NCBI GenBank assembly: GCA_039197765.1
Contig: JBCCTX010000124.1
Location: 1 to 20,301 of the forward strand
Direction: 5' to 3'
DNA from: JBCCTX01 sp039197765
GTDB taxonomy: Bacteria; Bacteroidota; Bacteroidia; J057
Length of the DNA: 20,301 nt
Part shown: one piece after another, positions 7,327-15,764 of the stretch
Layout: each line of letters starts with the position of its first letter
Position numbering within the stretch: the first letter of the stretch is position 1
The notes under the pieces: generated by a model
The model's database searches: none
What the model saw: the letters and a program-made list of their open reading frames with translations, nothing else
What the model was told of the DNA's origin: nothing
Translations under genes and position numbers: made by a program

Positions 7327-7752
7327 ATGGAACCCAACGCACACATACACCCAAAACCCGAAGCAGGTAAAGCCTTTTTTCAACAGTATCAAGACAAAGG
7401 AAAAGTCGTTATGCTCAACCTACTGAAATTTAGGGAAATAGCCGACTATTCCCGGTCCCCTGAGCTAACACCTGAGAAGGAAATATCTGGAAAGGAAGCC
7501 TATGACCGCTATGCTCAACACGTTTTCCCGCTACTACAGAAGGCGGGCGGAAAAGTACTTTTCTATGGTAATAGTGGAGACTTCCTCATAGGACCCGAAA
7601 GTGAAAAATGGGATACCATAATCCTGGTCGAACATGAATCTGCTGTGAAATTTGTTGCTTTTTCTCAGGATGAGGCCTACCTGGAGATAGCCGGACATAG
7701 AACAGCTGCTTTAGCTGACTCGCGTTTGCTCCCCATTGTGCAACGCACATAA
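7327..7752 (+). CDS. DUF1330 family protein
   Basis: A small cytoplasmic protein with the DUF1330 pattern: KGKVVMLNLLKFRE near the N-terminus, then GKEAYDRYAQHVFPLLQKAGGKVLFYGNS, WDTIILVEHESAVKFVAFSQDEAYLEIAGHR split over the middle, and a short C-terminal strand. The family adopts a dimeric alpha/beta-barrel (ferredoxin-like) fold; no general biochemical function is established. The frame opens at a TTG at 7300, but the ATG at 7327 is preferred because it gives 141 residues and leaves the domain complete. The gene starts 36 bases after the acyl-CoA synthetase stop, so the two are likely one operon. A role in the same acyl or aromatic acid metabolism is inference only. Confidence 0.82.
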   Translation: MEPNAHIHPKPEAGKAFFQQYQDKGKVVMLNLLKFREIADYSRSPELTPEKEISGKEAYDRYAQHVFPLLQKAGGKVLFYGNSGDFLIGPESEKWDTIILVEHESAVKFVAFSQDEAYLEIAGHRTAALADSRLLPIVQRT

Positions 7753-7784
7753 GTATAAAGAGTAGGGTATTGACATTAAGTCGC

Positions 7785-7799
7785 TATTTCTTAGAAATA
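7785..7799. terminator. Weak hairpin between convergent genes
   Basis: TATTTC-TTA-GAAATA forms a 6-bp AT-rich stem in the 48-bp gap between the convergent DUF1330 and patatin genes. On the plus strand it is followed by TTTAC. The stem is weak, and termination is suggested mainly by position. Confidence 0.2.
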
Positions 7800-7800
7800 T

Positions 7801-10092
7801 TTACATACCTCCTGCTACCTTACCGGGATCAAAGCTATTGGGCTTATATAGTTCTTTCAATTTCCGAATTCCGGATAGGTTACTAGGCGTAAAGGTGTGG
7901 GTCAAAATGTTTTCCTTTTCACGGCGGGTGAGGTGAAAGCTCAACGAAGCAGGGGCATCCAGAGTCTCTCTCGGGTATTCGAACGAGATAAGCTCAATCT
8001 CTCCTCCGTACCATTCTTTCAGGGTGGCAAACAAGTAATCACTGGTGAGGTCCTTAGCTTCAGCCATGGAGTAATATCCATTCCCTAGGGGTGTGAGTTG
8101 CTGGCTAATAATATCATTACCTGAAAAGTCTTCGATCGGATCTTCGCGAACATTGTCTCGAAGTTGAATAAAAATAACGCGCTCCGTGTTTCGCTCAAAC
8201 CACTTCCTAAATTCGAATAGGTAATGTATCGCGGTTGGAGAGCCGTAATTATCAATTGCCCCTGCATCCATAACCAACATTTGAGGATTTGAGGGAAGCG
8301 ATACAATGGGGAGTATAAAAGGAAAGGTAGCGTTCATACGAAGGGCGGTAATCAACCGCAAACTATCGGGCTGCTGTTGGGCAAACAGACGACGAAATTC
8401 TACGCCATGAGAACGTGTTTCATAAAAAGGGGTGACTTGGTAAGGTTGCACCAGGAAGGATATAGGAACAGAGGACACAAACAGTCTTCTTCCCTGGTTC
8501 AAAATAGTAGGGGTAATCACCACAGGAGAGATCATACCCTTTTGTTCCCATTCAATATAGTCCCCAAGCCGCCTTCCTGCGAATTCAGGCATATTGAGCG
8601 AAAGCTGATGGTCAAAGGAGTATCCACTTTCCTTGTCATAGCGCTTACCAGCAATCTCTACTGGAAAATTGGGAAGAAATTTGTCTGTAAATGTCTTAAA
8701 GAATACCCGATTGAGTAGGTCTTTGGAAATATTCTCCCGGTATTTGGGATCGTGAAGGACGATGGGATTTCCTTGAATACGCTGAAGCTGAAGTTCTCTG
8801 TAATAGGCAAGCCCGATCATTCCTCCTGAGGCCCCCGTTATCAAACGTACATCTTGGGCAAGTCTTCCTTGGGTTACGCTATCGACGTGTTGAAGCATGC
8901 GAAAGGTCCAAAAAGCTGAGCGCAAACCTCCTCCAGAAGCCATGAGAAATACTGCCTGAGGCTTCTCCCGTCCTGGGTCCACTTCTTGCTTCCACTTGCG
9001 CCAAGACGAAAGCATATTGAGGGTGTACTGCCGGTCCGCACGGATGCTATCCGGGTGCAAGGCACAGTCAATGGTTTCATGGGTATATGCAACCGGCTCT
9101 GCTTGATAATCCAAGCCGAAGGCGAAATGGTGGTCTTTGAAAGCCTCTATTTTGGGAAAGATAAAGAAGAGCGCCAGAAAAATGAGGATGACTACCAAGC
9201 CTAGCTTTCGATACCAGAAGGTAATGGCTCCAAATAACATCAATGCCAAGGACATAACGAGTAGCATACTGGCTCCCGCAGGAATTTGCATGAAGGGATG
9301 CTCTTCTAACAGCCCAAGAATCACGATCAAAATAAAGGTGAGAATCTGGACCAAAAGTAGGCGTTCGTGACGTTGGTTGAGGTTTTGAACGATGGTACGA
9401 AATGCTACAGGAGGCATACTACCCACATCTACCACCTGAAAGGGAAAGCGCACATAGTATTTAGCACGAAGGGGGGCGCGAAAACTGGCGCGCGCCTTTT
9501 TCAAAATGACCCTGCGGTTGCGTCTTCCCTGTCCTTTTTCCCAACCCTTAGATAAAAATCGCTCCAGCACACCCGTTAAGGAACGCCTGGCAAAAAAGAA
9601 GCTGGCAGAAAATAAAAACACTGTAAATATGCCTAAGAATAGCCCGAGAAACTTTTCAATGACAACCCAGTTTAGGCTACCTTCTGTATCAACATGAAAC
9701 TGGAGAAACCGGTAGAAATACCAAAAAAGGAAGATACCCGGAACCAGGAAATTGTTGTAGGAAAAGGTAATGAAAGGATTAGACTCAAAGGCAATAAAAT
9801 GGAAGCGATAACTTTCACCGATGTAAATGGTAATCATGTAAGCAAAAAGGAAGGCTCCCAAAGCTGATCCCACGAGGAATGTACTCCAAAAATTCTCTTC
9901 CCCCAGGTACTCAGGTTCTAGCAAAAGATAGGCCCCTCCAAGATCGGAGGCGATAATTCCATTGATGACCCCTAGTAGAACCAACCAAAGTGCTAATACA
10001 GTAACATGAAGTTTGACTTGAATAACTAGGAGCTTCATGGGAAGCGACTCCATGATTCTATTGCTCCAGTCCGTTATATTTTGCCAAGTCAT
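7801..10092 (-). CDS. Patatin-like serine hydrolase with polytopic membrane domain
   Basis: The 763-residue product combines a membrane part and a patatin-like phospholipase domain. About seven hydrophobic segments can be seen: roughly 25-46, 68-91, 110-130, 143-168, 244-262, 272-293 and 297-313. A basic loop (about 170-212) lies between the fourth and fifth. The catalytic domain starts near 375 with the oxyanion-hole motif ASGGGLRSAFW (385-395), the nucleophile elbow GASGG with Ser422, and the dyad Asp609 in VMDAGAIDNYGSP, a DAG variant of the usual DGG. Patatins hydrolyse ester bonds of membrane lipids with a Ser-Asp dyad. The membrane topology suggests direct action on inner-membrane lipids, but the substrate is unknown. 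The gene starts 18 bases after the type II NADH dehydrogenase stop, so the two are almost certainly cotranscribed. Confidence 0.87.
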   Translation of the reverse strand: MTWQNITDWSNRIMESLPMKLLVIQVKLHVTVLALWLVLLGVINGIIASDLGGAYLLLEPEYLGEENFWSTFLVGSALGAFLFAYMITIYIGESYRFHFIAFESNPFITFSYNNFLVPGIFLFWYFYRFLQFHVDTEGSLNWVVIEKFLGLFLGIFTVFLFSASFFFARRSLTGVLERFLSKGWEKGQGRRNRRVILKKARASFRAPLRAKYYVRFPFQVVDVGSMPPVAFRTIVQNLNQRHERLLLVQILTFILIVILGLLEEHPFMQIPAGASMLLVMSLALMLFGAITFWYRKLGLVVILIFLALFFIFPKIEAFKDHHFAFGLDYQAEPVAYTHETIDCALHPDSIRADRQYTLNMLSSWRKWKQEVDPGREKPQAVFLMASGGGLRSAFWTFRMLQHVDSVTQGRLAQDVRLITGASGGMIGLAYYRELQLQRIQGNPIVLHDPKYRENISKDLLNRVFFKTFTDKFLPNFPVEIAGKRYDKESGYSFDHQLSLNMPEFAGRRLGDYIEWEQKGMISPVVITPTILNQGRRLFVSSVPISFLVQPYQVTPFYETRSHGVEFRRLFAQQQPDSLRLITALRMNATFPFILPIVSLPSNPQMLVMDAGAIDNYGSPTAIHYLFEFRKWFERNTERVIFIQLRDNVREDPIEDFSGNDIISQQLTPLGNGYYSMAEAKDLTSDYLFATLKEWYGGEIELISFEYPRETLDAPASLSFHLTRREKENILTHTFTPSNLSGIRKLKELYKPNSFDPGKVAGGM

Positions 10093-10110
10093 AAAGAGAG
10101 TAAAATCCTA

Positions 10111-11427
10111 TTACTTTTTTAACTCTAAATCCATTTTCGGCTTTTTGTACCTAGTACGGTAAAAGGGCCTAATGATAATTCGAGATCCTTTGTCATAGGT
10201 AAAATAGCTATAAACCCAATTCATCAACACAATCAACTTGTTCCTGAACCCTATAAGAAAAAGTAGGTGGACAAACATCCATGCAAGCCAAGCGAAAATT
10301 CCCTTTAAGTGGAATCCCTTAAAATCTACAACGGCCTTGTTGCGCCCGACTGTTGCCATAGACCCTTTATCAAAATAGGAAAAAGGCTTCGTTTGCTTAC
10401 TTTTTTCTGCGGCAATCAGATTTTTTGCGAGGTTAGCGGCCTGCTGGATTGCTACGGGGGCCACTTGAGGATGACCTTTAGGGTAGGGCTCAGTCTCCAT
10501 GTAGGCTACATCTCCTAATGCATAAACATCTGTTAAACCCACTACTGAATTGAACGAATCTACTCGAATCCGGTATCCTGGTCCTACATGTTCTGCTTCA
10601 ATTCCGCTAGGTACACTTCCTTTAATCCCCGCTGCCCACAGTACTACGTACGTTTCAAATATCGGACCATCTTTGGTTTTCACTTTTTCTCCATCATAGT
10701 CCTCTACGAAGGTATTCATCCATAGATGGACCCCCATTTTTTCCAAGGCTTTCTTACCGTTTTTCTGAGACTGCTCAGACATCGCCCCTAACACTTGTGG
10801 ACCTGCCTCAATGAGGTGGACTTCCATTTGCCTAAGGTCCAGTTCGGGATAATCATTGGGTAAGACGTGGCGCTTCAATTCCGCCAGGGCTCCAGCCATC
10901 TCTACACCCGTAGGCCCTCCCCCCACCACGACAAATTGCATGAGACGGGACCGCACTTCTGGATCTTTTTCCAATAGAGCCCGCTCAAAGTTTTGAAGTA
11001 CCAAGCTTCGCAAATCCACTGCTTCTGCTACATCCTTCAGTCCAAAAGAATGCTTTTCTACCTGATCCATTCCAAAGAAGTGACTCGCACTCCCTGTAGC
11101 TAAAACAAGGTAGTCATAGTCAATGCAACCAATGCTGGTGTCAATCTCCTTCGCTTCAGCACTTATGTGGTGCACCTCTGCAATACGGAAGACAAAGTTA
11201 TCTTGGCCCCTAAAAATCTTTCTCAATGGAAAAGCGACCGAATCTGGTTCTAAGCCACCAGTAGCAACCTGATACAGTAAGGGTTGAAATGTGTGGAAGT
11301 TATTTTTATCGAGAAGGACAACCTGAAAAGGAGACTTTCTGAGGGATTTGGCCAATTTGATACCGCCGAATCCACCACCTATGATCACGACGCGTTTTCG
11401 ATTGGTTAAGGGTATAGATGCTTTCAT
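10111..11427 (-). CDS. ndh: Type II NADH:quinone oxidoreductase (NDH-2)
   Basis: The 438-residue flavoprotein has an FAD-binding Rossmann motif VVIIGGGFGGIKLAKSL (13-29), an ATG-like segment LVLATGSASHFFG (107-119), an NADH-binding motif VVVGGGPTGVEMAGALAEL (166-184), and the second FAD contact VYALGDVAYM (301-310) followed by APVAIQQAANLAKN (323-336), which includes the quinone-site QQA typical of NDH-2. The C-terminal 60 residues are hydrophobic then basic and fit the usual membrane-anchoring helices. The enzyme oxidises NADH and reduces quinone without pumping ions. It precedes the patatin gene in the same transcript. The 189-bp gap from the upstream flavin oxidase leaves room for its own promoter, but no clear -7 box was seen there. 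Confidence 0.92.
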   Translation of the reverse strand: MKASIPLTNRKRVVIIGGGFGGIKLAKSLRKSPFQVVLLDKNNFHTFQPLLYQVATGGLEPDSVAFPLRKIFRGQDNFVFRIAEVHHISAEAKEIDTSIGCIDYDYLVLATGSASHFFGMDQVEKHSFGLKDVAEAVDLRSLVLQNFERALLEKDPEVRSRLMQFVVVGGGPTGVEMAGALAELKRHVLPNDYPELDLRQMEVHLIEAGPQVLGAMSEQSQKNGKKALEKMGVHLWMNTFVEDYDGEKVKTKDGPIFETYVVLWAAGIKGSVPSGIEAEHVGPGYRIRVDSFNSVVGLTDVYALGDVAYMETEPYPKGHPQVAPVAIQQAANLAKNLIAAEKSKQTKPFSYFDKGSMATVGRNKAVVDFKGFHLKGIFAWLAWMFVHLLFLIGFRNKLIVLMNWVYSYFTYDKGSRIIIRPFYRTRYKKPKMDLELKK

Positions 11428-11616
11428 AAGGGGAGATTTATCTAAGTGTACGGAAATGGGGAAATATGGGTATTAGGATATTGTGACATACAGGTTCGGG
11501 GGAAAGGTAGGAGGAAATTTATTAACATTCTAGGTTCTGTATTAGAAAACCCTTCGATTAATACCAAAGTAGCTGTTGTAGACTCAGAAAATCCTATAAA
11601 TCCCTCACATTCTGCA

Positions 11617-12792
11617 TCAATCTCCCCCATCCTGTCCTGCCCCTACCTGCAAAAACTGCGAAGTCCTTTCCACAGCCGATCCAAAACGCCCTAAGCCAAA
11701 AAGTTCGGGGAAGCCCTTTCCTTCCAACAGGTATTCTCGGGTCATCTTACCCACCGCAGGTCCTACTTTGAAACCATGTCCGGAACTCCCTCCAAGTAAA
11801 ACAAGCTCACCATAATCTGGATGAGGTGCCATGATGAAATGGCCATCCAGGCTGTTTTCATATTGACATACTCGTTGTTCAATAAGGGGTCTTCCCGCTA
11901 GTCCTGGGAAGCGTTTCGCTACATACTTGAGGGAACGTTCCAGCAATTCGGGCGTCGTACTTCGATGAGAGGTATCTGGGTCAAAAGGGGTGGAACGCTC
12001 ATCATAGGCTATTTTAAATCCCTTACCCAAGTGGAAAGGTTTCCCGTAGAACATAGGGCTATTTCGATTGTATTCAAACCAGCAAGGCATAGCGGGATAG
12101 GCATATGGACTGACTTGATCGTTGGGAACCGCTAGGTAATAAACTTCGTGGCGGGACGTATCGCTGATACCCTGGAAGACTTCTGGAAACAATTTCTGGT
12201 TCCAGGGTCCGCATGCAAATACATATCGATCTGCTTCCAGCGTATCTCCTGAAACCTCTACCCATCTCCGAGCCCGATTCCAATGCGCTTCACCCCAAAC
12301 AAACTTCCCGCCTAACTGCTGAAACTCGCGCGTCAGGACCTTACAACATAAATTTGCAAACAAAAGTCCTGCTTTTTTTTCCAAAAAAATACGGGAGATC
12401 CCCTCAAAAGAAATTTGAGGATAGCGCTGAGTAGCTTCCTGATGCGATAGGTTGTGTATACGATGCCCAAATTGAGCTATCCGCGAGCGAGAAGCCTCCA
12501 AATAGCTTGTATCCTCATCTGCAAACATCCACAAAACGCCTGTTTCTTGGTATAGATTTTCGTATACGCTTTGCTCCAATTCCTCCCATAGGTCATAGGA
12601 GGTTTGAGTCATATCTACATAGACCTGATCTGCTCCGTATACCAGGCGAATAATACGAGAAGCCCCTCCAGATCCTGCACGCGCATTTCCAGGGCCCCAC
12701 ATATCTACCAAGGTGACTTCAACCCCAGCTTTTTGCAGGAGGTAAGCCGTCCAACAGCCCCATATGCCTGCACCTATGACCGTGACTTTCAT
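11617..12792 (-). CDS. FAD-dependent amine/amino-acid oxidase, monomeric sarcosine oxidase-like (DAO family)
   Basis: The 391-residue product opens with the dinucleotide-binding motif VIGAGIWGCWTAYLL (5-19) and LVDMWGPGNARAGSGGASRIIRLVYG (28-53, split), close to the SSHGxTRIIR region of monomeric sarcosine oxidase and N-methyltryptophan oxidase. Near the C-terminus Cys309 in EQRVCQYENSLDGHFI occupies the position of the cysteine that carries covalent FAD in that family, followed by GGSSGHGFKVGPAVG (334-348), the final FAD-binding motif. Such enzymes oxidise secondary or primary amines of amino acids and produce hydrogen peroxide or reduce another acceptor. The exact substrate is unknown. It lies 68 bases downstream of a D-aminoacylase-family gene on the same strand, which suggests an N-substituted or D-amino-acid pathway. 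There is no signal peptide. Confidence 0.85.
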   Translation of the reverse strand: MKVTVIGAGIWGCWTAYLLQKAGVEVTLVDMWGPGNARAGSGGASRIIRLVYGADQVYVDMTQTSYDLWEELEQSVYENLYQETGVLWMFADEDTSYLEASRSRIAQFGHRIHNLSHQEATQRYPQISFEGISRIFLEKKAGLLFANLCCKVLTREFQQLGGKFVWGEAHWNRARRWVEVSGDTLEADRYVFACGPWNQKLFPEVFQGISDTSRHEVYYLAVPNDQVSPYAYPAMPCWFEYNRNSPMFYGKPFHLGKGFKIAYDERSTPFDPDTSHRSTTPELLERSLKYVAKRFPGLAGRPLIEQRVCQYENSLDGHFIMAPHPDYGELVLLGGSSGHGFKVGPAVGKMTREYLLEGKGFPELFGLGRFGSAVERTSQFLQVGAGQDGGD

Positions 12793-12860
12793 AAAAATTC
12801 TTTTACTTATCTCCGGGTATACATACTATAAGCCAAAAGTCGAATATTCTCCTTTTCCAT

Positions 12861-14540
12861 CTATCCCTCTCCCTTCCAACCCGGCCCCCTCACCACCCGT
12901 CCGGGCGTTGCCCCAGTATGCTCCCCATCTTTTAACACCTGCTCTCCATTCACAAAAACATGAATCATGCCTGTAGCATACTGATGCGGATCTTCAAAGG
13001 TCGCGTGATCCTGGATCGCCTCAGGATCGAAGACTACCACATCTGCAAAATATCCTGGTTGAAGTAGTCCCCGCTTTTTGATTCGTAGCTTCAAGGCAGA
13101 TAAATGCGTTAGCTTAAAGATCGCATCTTCTAAAGGGATAACTTGTTCATCTCGCACGTACTTGCCAAGTAAGCGGGCAAAGTTTCCATAGGCGCGGGGG
13201 TGAGGGTTGTAGTTGAGGAAACTCCCTTCGGGTGCCAGAGATCCTGCATCAGAGCCAAAACTCATATAGGGCAGTTTTAACTGCTTCTTGACATTTTCTT
13301 CACTCATTAAAAAATAAACCGCTCCTACACGACTCCCATCTTGAATGACCAAATCCATTGCAGCTTCTTCCGGTGTGCTACCCAGTATTCCCGCGACTTC
13401 GGCTAGGGTTTTTCCCGTGTATTTGCGCAAGCCTTCATTTTTAAATCCATTCAGTACTACTCCCTCAGCCCCTGCCATGAAGTAGAGATTCTCCCATGCA
13501 TCGGTATCTGTCATCATCTCTTTCTTCACTTTATTCCGAATAAAGGGATCTTGCAGGCGCTTGCGCCACGCTTCGTATCCTCCCTCCTGTACCCAGGGGG
13601 GCATTGCAGCATCCAGACCCGTAGCCCCTGCGATATAGTTGTACATATCAGTGGTAATCTCCAAACCCGTCATCCGGGCGGAATCGATTTTTTGGATGGC
13701 TAAGTCCATCTTGGGGTGATTTTGGGCACCTCCTGCCTTTAGGTGATATATTTCTGCTCGAATTCCAGATTCCTTGGCAATTCGGATGAGTTCATCTAAG
13801 GCCTGAAGAAAGCGATTGCTCTCACTGCGCAAATGGGAGATGTACATGCCATCGTATTCCGCAGCTACTTTGCAGAGTTCAATCAATTCATCCGTTTTTG
13901 CATAAAATGCAGGCGCATAAATCAGGGAGGACCCGATTCCTACAGCCCCTTCTTCCATGGCTTTCCGAGCCAGCTGCTTCATGGTATCTAATTCTTCCGG
14001 TGATGGTGGGCGATCCTCATAGCCAACTTCATGAACGCGCAGCGTCGTTGCTCCCACAAAGGAAGCTACGTTGCAGGAGACGCCACGCTTTTCCAAAAAT
14101 TCTAGGTATTCGCCCAGACTATTCCACGCAACGGGATAGGTAAAATCTCCTTGTTGCTTCTTCATCTCCTCTTTCATACGCTCATTTAAGGGCCCCCAAG
14201 ACATCCCTTCCCCGAAAACCTCCAAGGTAACTCCCTGGCGAATGTCGCTTTGGGATTTACCATCTTGGATTAGGGATTCCACTGCCCAACTCAACATGTT
14301 GATAAACCCTGGGGCAATTGCCTTCCCTTTTACATCTACCACGGTTTTACCGCCAATAGCAACATCTTTCCCTACATAGGCAAGGGTATCCGATTGAATA
14401 GCTACAGCACCTATATAAGGGCCTGAGCCACTCCCATCATAAATCGTCCCGTTGGTCAGGACCAAATCGTAGGCAGGCTGAGTTTCACAAGCAATGAACA
14501 GGATCGGAAGGGAAAAAAATACGGGCCAAAAAGACTTCAT
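12861..14540 (-). CDS. D-aminoacylase-family amidohydrolase, lipoprotein, altered metal motif
   Basis: The 559-residue product has a lipoprotein signal with lipobox LFIAC (Cys18), so it is probably membrane-anchored outside the cytoplasm. It has the amidohydrolase layout of N-acyl-D-amino-acid deacylases: the beta-sandwich start YDLVLTNGTIYDGSGSGPY (24-42), APGFI (76-80), HLRSE with His236, YHLKAGG with His266, FGSDAG with Asp431, and the C-terminal sandwich LLQPGYFADVVVFDP. The usual HxH after PGFID is missing and reads NMLSW. The zinc-bridging Cys of the NCG motif is replaced by a Glu in VFGEGMSWGP (Glu111). The His, His and Asp that carry catalysis in D-aminoacylase remain. The enzyme may therefore use one metal with a Glu ligand; true D-aminoacylase activity is not assured. 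It is the first gene of a same-strand run with the flavin oxidase. Confidence 0.85.
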   Translation of the reverse strand: MKSFWPVFFSLPILFIACETQPAYDLVLTNGTIYDGSGSGPYIGAVAIQSDTLAYVGKDVAIGGKTVVDVKGKAIAPGFINMLSWAVESLIQDGKSQSDIRQGVTLEVFGEGMSWGPLNERMKEEMKKQQGDFTYPVAWNSLGEYLEFLEKRGVSCNVASFVGATTLRVHEVGYEDRPPSPEELDTMKQLARKAMEEGAVGIGSSLIYAPAFYAKTDELIELCKVAAEYDGMYISHLRSESNRFLQALDELIRIAKESGIRAEIYHLKAGGAQNHPKMDLAIQKIDSARMTGLEITTDMYNYIAGATGLDAAMPPWVQEGGYEAWRKRLQDPFIRNKVKKEMMTDTDAWENLYFMAGAEGVVLNGFKNEGLRKYTGKTLAEVAGILGSTPEEAAMDLVIQDGSRVGAVYFLMSEENVKKQLKLPYMSFGSDAGSLAPEGSFLNYNPHPRAYGNFARLLGKYVRDEQVIPLEDAIFKLTHLSALKLRIKKRGLLQPGYFADVVVFDPEAIQDHATFEDPHQYATGMIHVFVNGEQVLKDGEHTGATPGRVVRGPGWKGEG

Positions 14541-14715
14541 GCGATTGAGGGTAGGATTAACTAGAGATTGCGCTTACGGTCCAAAGCAAAGTGGTATACC
14601 CTAAAAGTATAACCTTCTGTACCTACGCGTATACGTTCAACTCAAACTCAAAAACTAATTTTAATAAACCAAATATTTTATAAATATGACGGCTTCCGCC
14701 CTAAGTTTGACTATT

Positions 14716-14731
14716 TACCCCAAGCGGGGTA
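14716..14731. other. Short GC hairpin in the divergent spacer
   Basis: TACCCC-AAGC-GGGGTA forms a perfect 6-bp stem with a 4-base loop, 64 bases upstream of the DUF695 gene. It may be a regulator site or a leader hairpin. The rest of the 254-bp spacer (14541-14794) holds only AT-rich sequence with ATATTT-3-AAATAT at 14673-14687, and no clear promoter. Confidence 0.3.
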
Positions 14732-14794
14732 GCAAGCATCCTACTTCTGGCTAATTTGCTTCCTTACATCTTTCCTAACCCTCAACTGGTCTAG

Positions 14795-15547
14795 ATGCAA
14801 GCGAGAGAAGAACAAGCTTGGGATTTTTTCTTTTGTACACTGGCAGGAAAGCCAGCTTCCATTCGGGTCAATCTGTCCCTGCTTTCCTCCATTCCCCTTG
14901 CAACACATCCTCAACTCGTATATGTGATTATTCCCCTCGAAAAGCCTGATAGCCAGGGAATGATTCAAGAACCCGAAGTACAAACCATTCGCACCATAGA
15001 GGCAGATATTGTTCGACTTATGACTGGGGACTTAGGGGGAAAATATGCCTTTCGCTATACTGGTAAAGGCCGTAGAGCACTGTATTTTTACTTACCTCTA
15101 GGTGAGGTGTCGCTTGGAGAATTATTAGCTACGTGCATGGAGGCCAATGATATGAATAAGTTTAGCTACGGAGTCCTAGCTGATCCTAGTTGGCGGTTCT
15201 TTCAGGCCAGTTTACAAGAAGATTGGATTCGAGAAAAATATCCTGAGCATTTATTGAAGCCTTTACAGGAAACGGAAGTATTTCCCCAAGAGATAGAGCA
15301 CTCTCTGGGATTTTCCTCTGAGAAAAATCGCTACCAATTCCTCCGAATCGCTCAGAAAAAGAACTTCGCCATCTCCCAATTGAAATACGCAGCAACCCAA
15401 GAAGAATATCCTTTTCTCCTTCAGATGTCTCGTATCGAGTTCAACAGTCCCCGCCGCTTGCAAGCGTTAGCGTCCTTGCTACAGCGGGTTGCGACAAAGT
15501 TTCAAGGAACTTACCTGATGTCCCAGCCCGTTAGGATTGGGAAGTGA
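14795..15547 (+). CDS. DUF695 domain protein with C-terminal RraB-like domain
   Basis: The 250-residue soluble protein starts at an ATG immediately preceded by an in-frame TAG, which fixes the start. Residues about 5-140 match the DUF695 pattern: WDFFFCTLAGKPASIRVNL, then PQLVYVIIPL, YAFRYTGKGRRALYFYLP, and LADPSWRFFQASLQED. Residues about 170-250 resemble RraB, the regulator of RNase E activity: NRYQFLRIAQKKNF, followed by the alternation of strands and a helix expected of that fold. DUF695 with RraB is a known pairing in uncharacterised proteins. Whether it touches any RNase is unknown, and Bacteroidota use RNase G/E-type enzymes differently from E. coli. The upstream neighbour is divergent and unrelated. 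The call rests on pattern memory, not a search. Confidence 0.7.
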   Translation: MQAREEQAWDFFFCTLAGKPASIRVNLSLLSSIPLATHPQLVYVIIPLEKPDSQGMIQEPEVQTIRTIEADIVRLMTGDLGGKYAFRYTGKGRRALYFYLPLGEVSLGELLATCMEANDMNKFSYGVLADPSWRFFQASLQEDWIREKYPEHLLKPLQETEVFPQEIEHSLGFSSEKNRYQFLRIAQKKNFAISQLKYAATQEEYPFLLQMSRIEFNSPRRLQALASLLQRVATKFQGTYLMSQPVRIGK

Positions 15548-15697
15548 TGGGGTAAAGGGTAGATGAGGTATTTAGGAATGGCTTTACCTCTTAAAACGGG
15601 ATTACTTACTTGTGTACAAAAATTCCGTATTCCTGGGTTCAGTAGAAAAAAATTCTGAAAAGAGAGACTTCTATAGCTATATTTTTTTTCAATCCTA

Positions 15698-15729
15698 TTG
15701 ACTTACTTACAGGGACTCAGTAAATTTTG
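15698..15729 (+). promoter_or_regulatory. Putative promoter of the M43 protease gene
   Basis: TTG (15698-15700), 20 bases, then TAAATTTTG (15721-15729), one base longer than the TAnnTTTG box. The spacing fits the Bacteroidota -33/-7 arrangement, and the start codon lies 35 bases downstream. Confidence 0.45.
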
Positions 15730-15764
15730 CTAATTTATTAATTCCTCAAGGGACAGTAGAAGGT

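Noticed and set aside
15565..15590. Stem GAGGTA-14-TACCTC after the DUF695 gene as a terminator
   Set aside because: Short stem, large loop and no U run; not enough to call.
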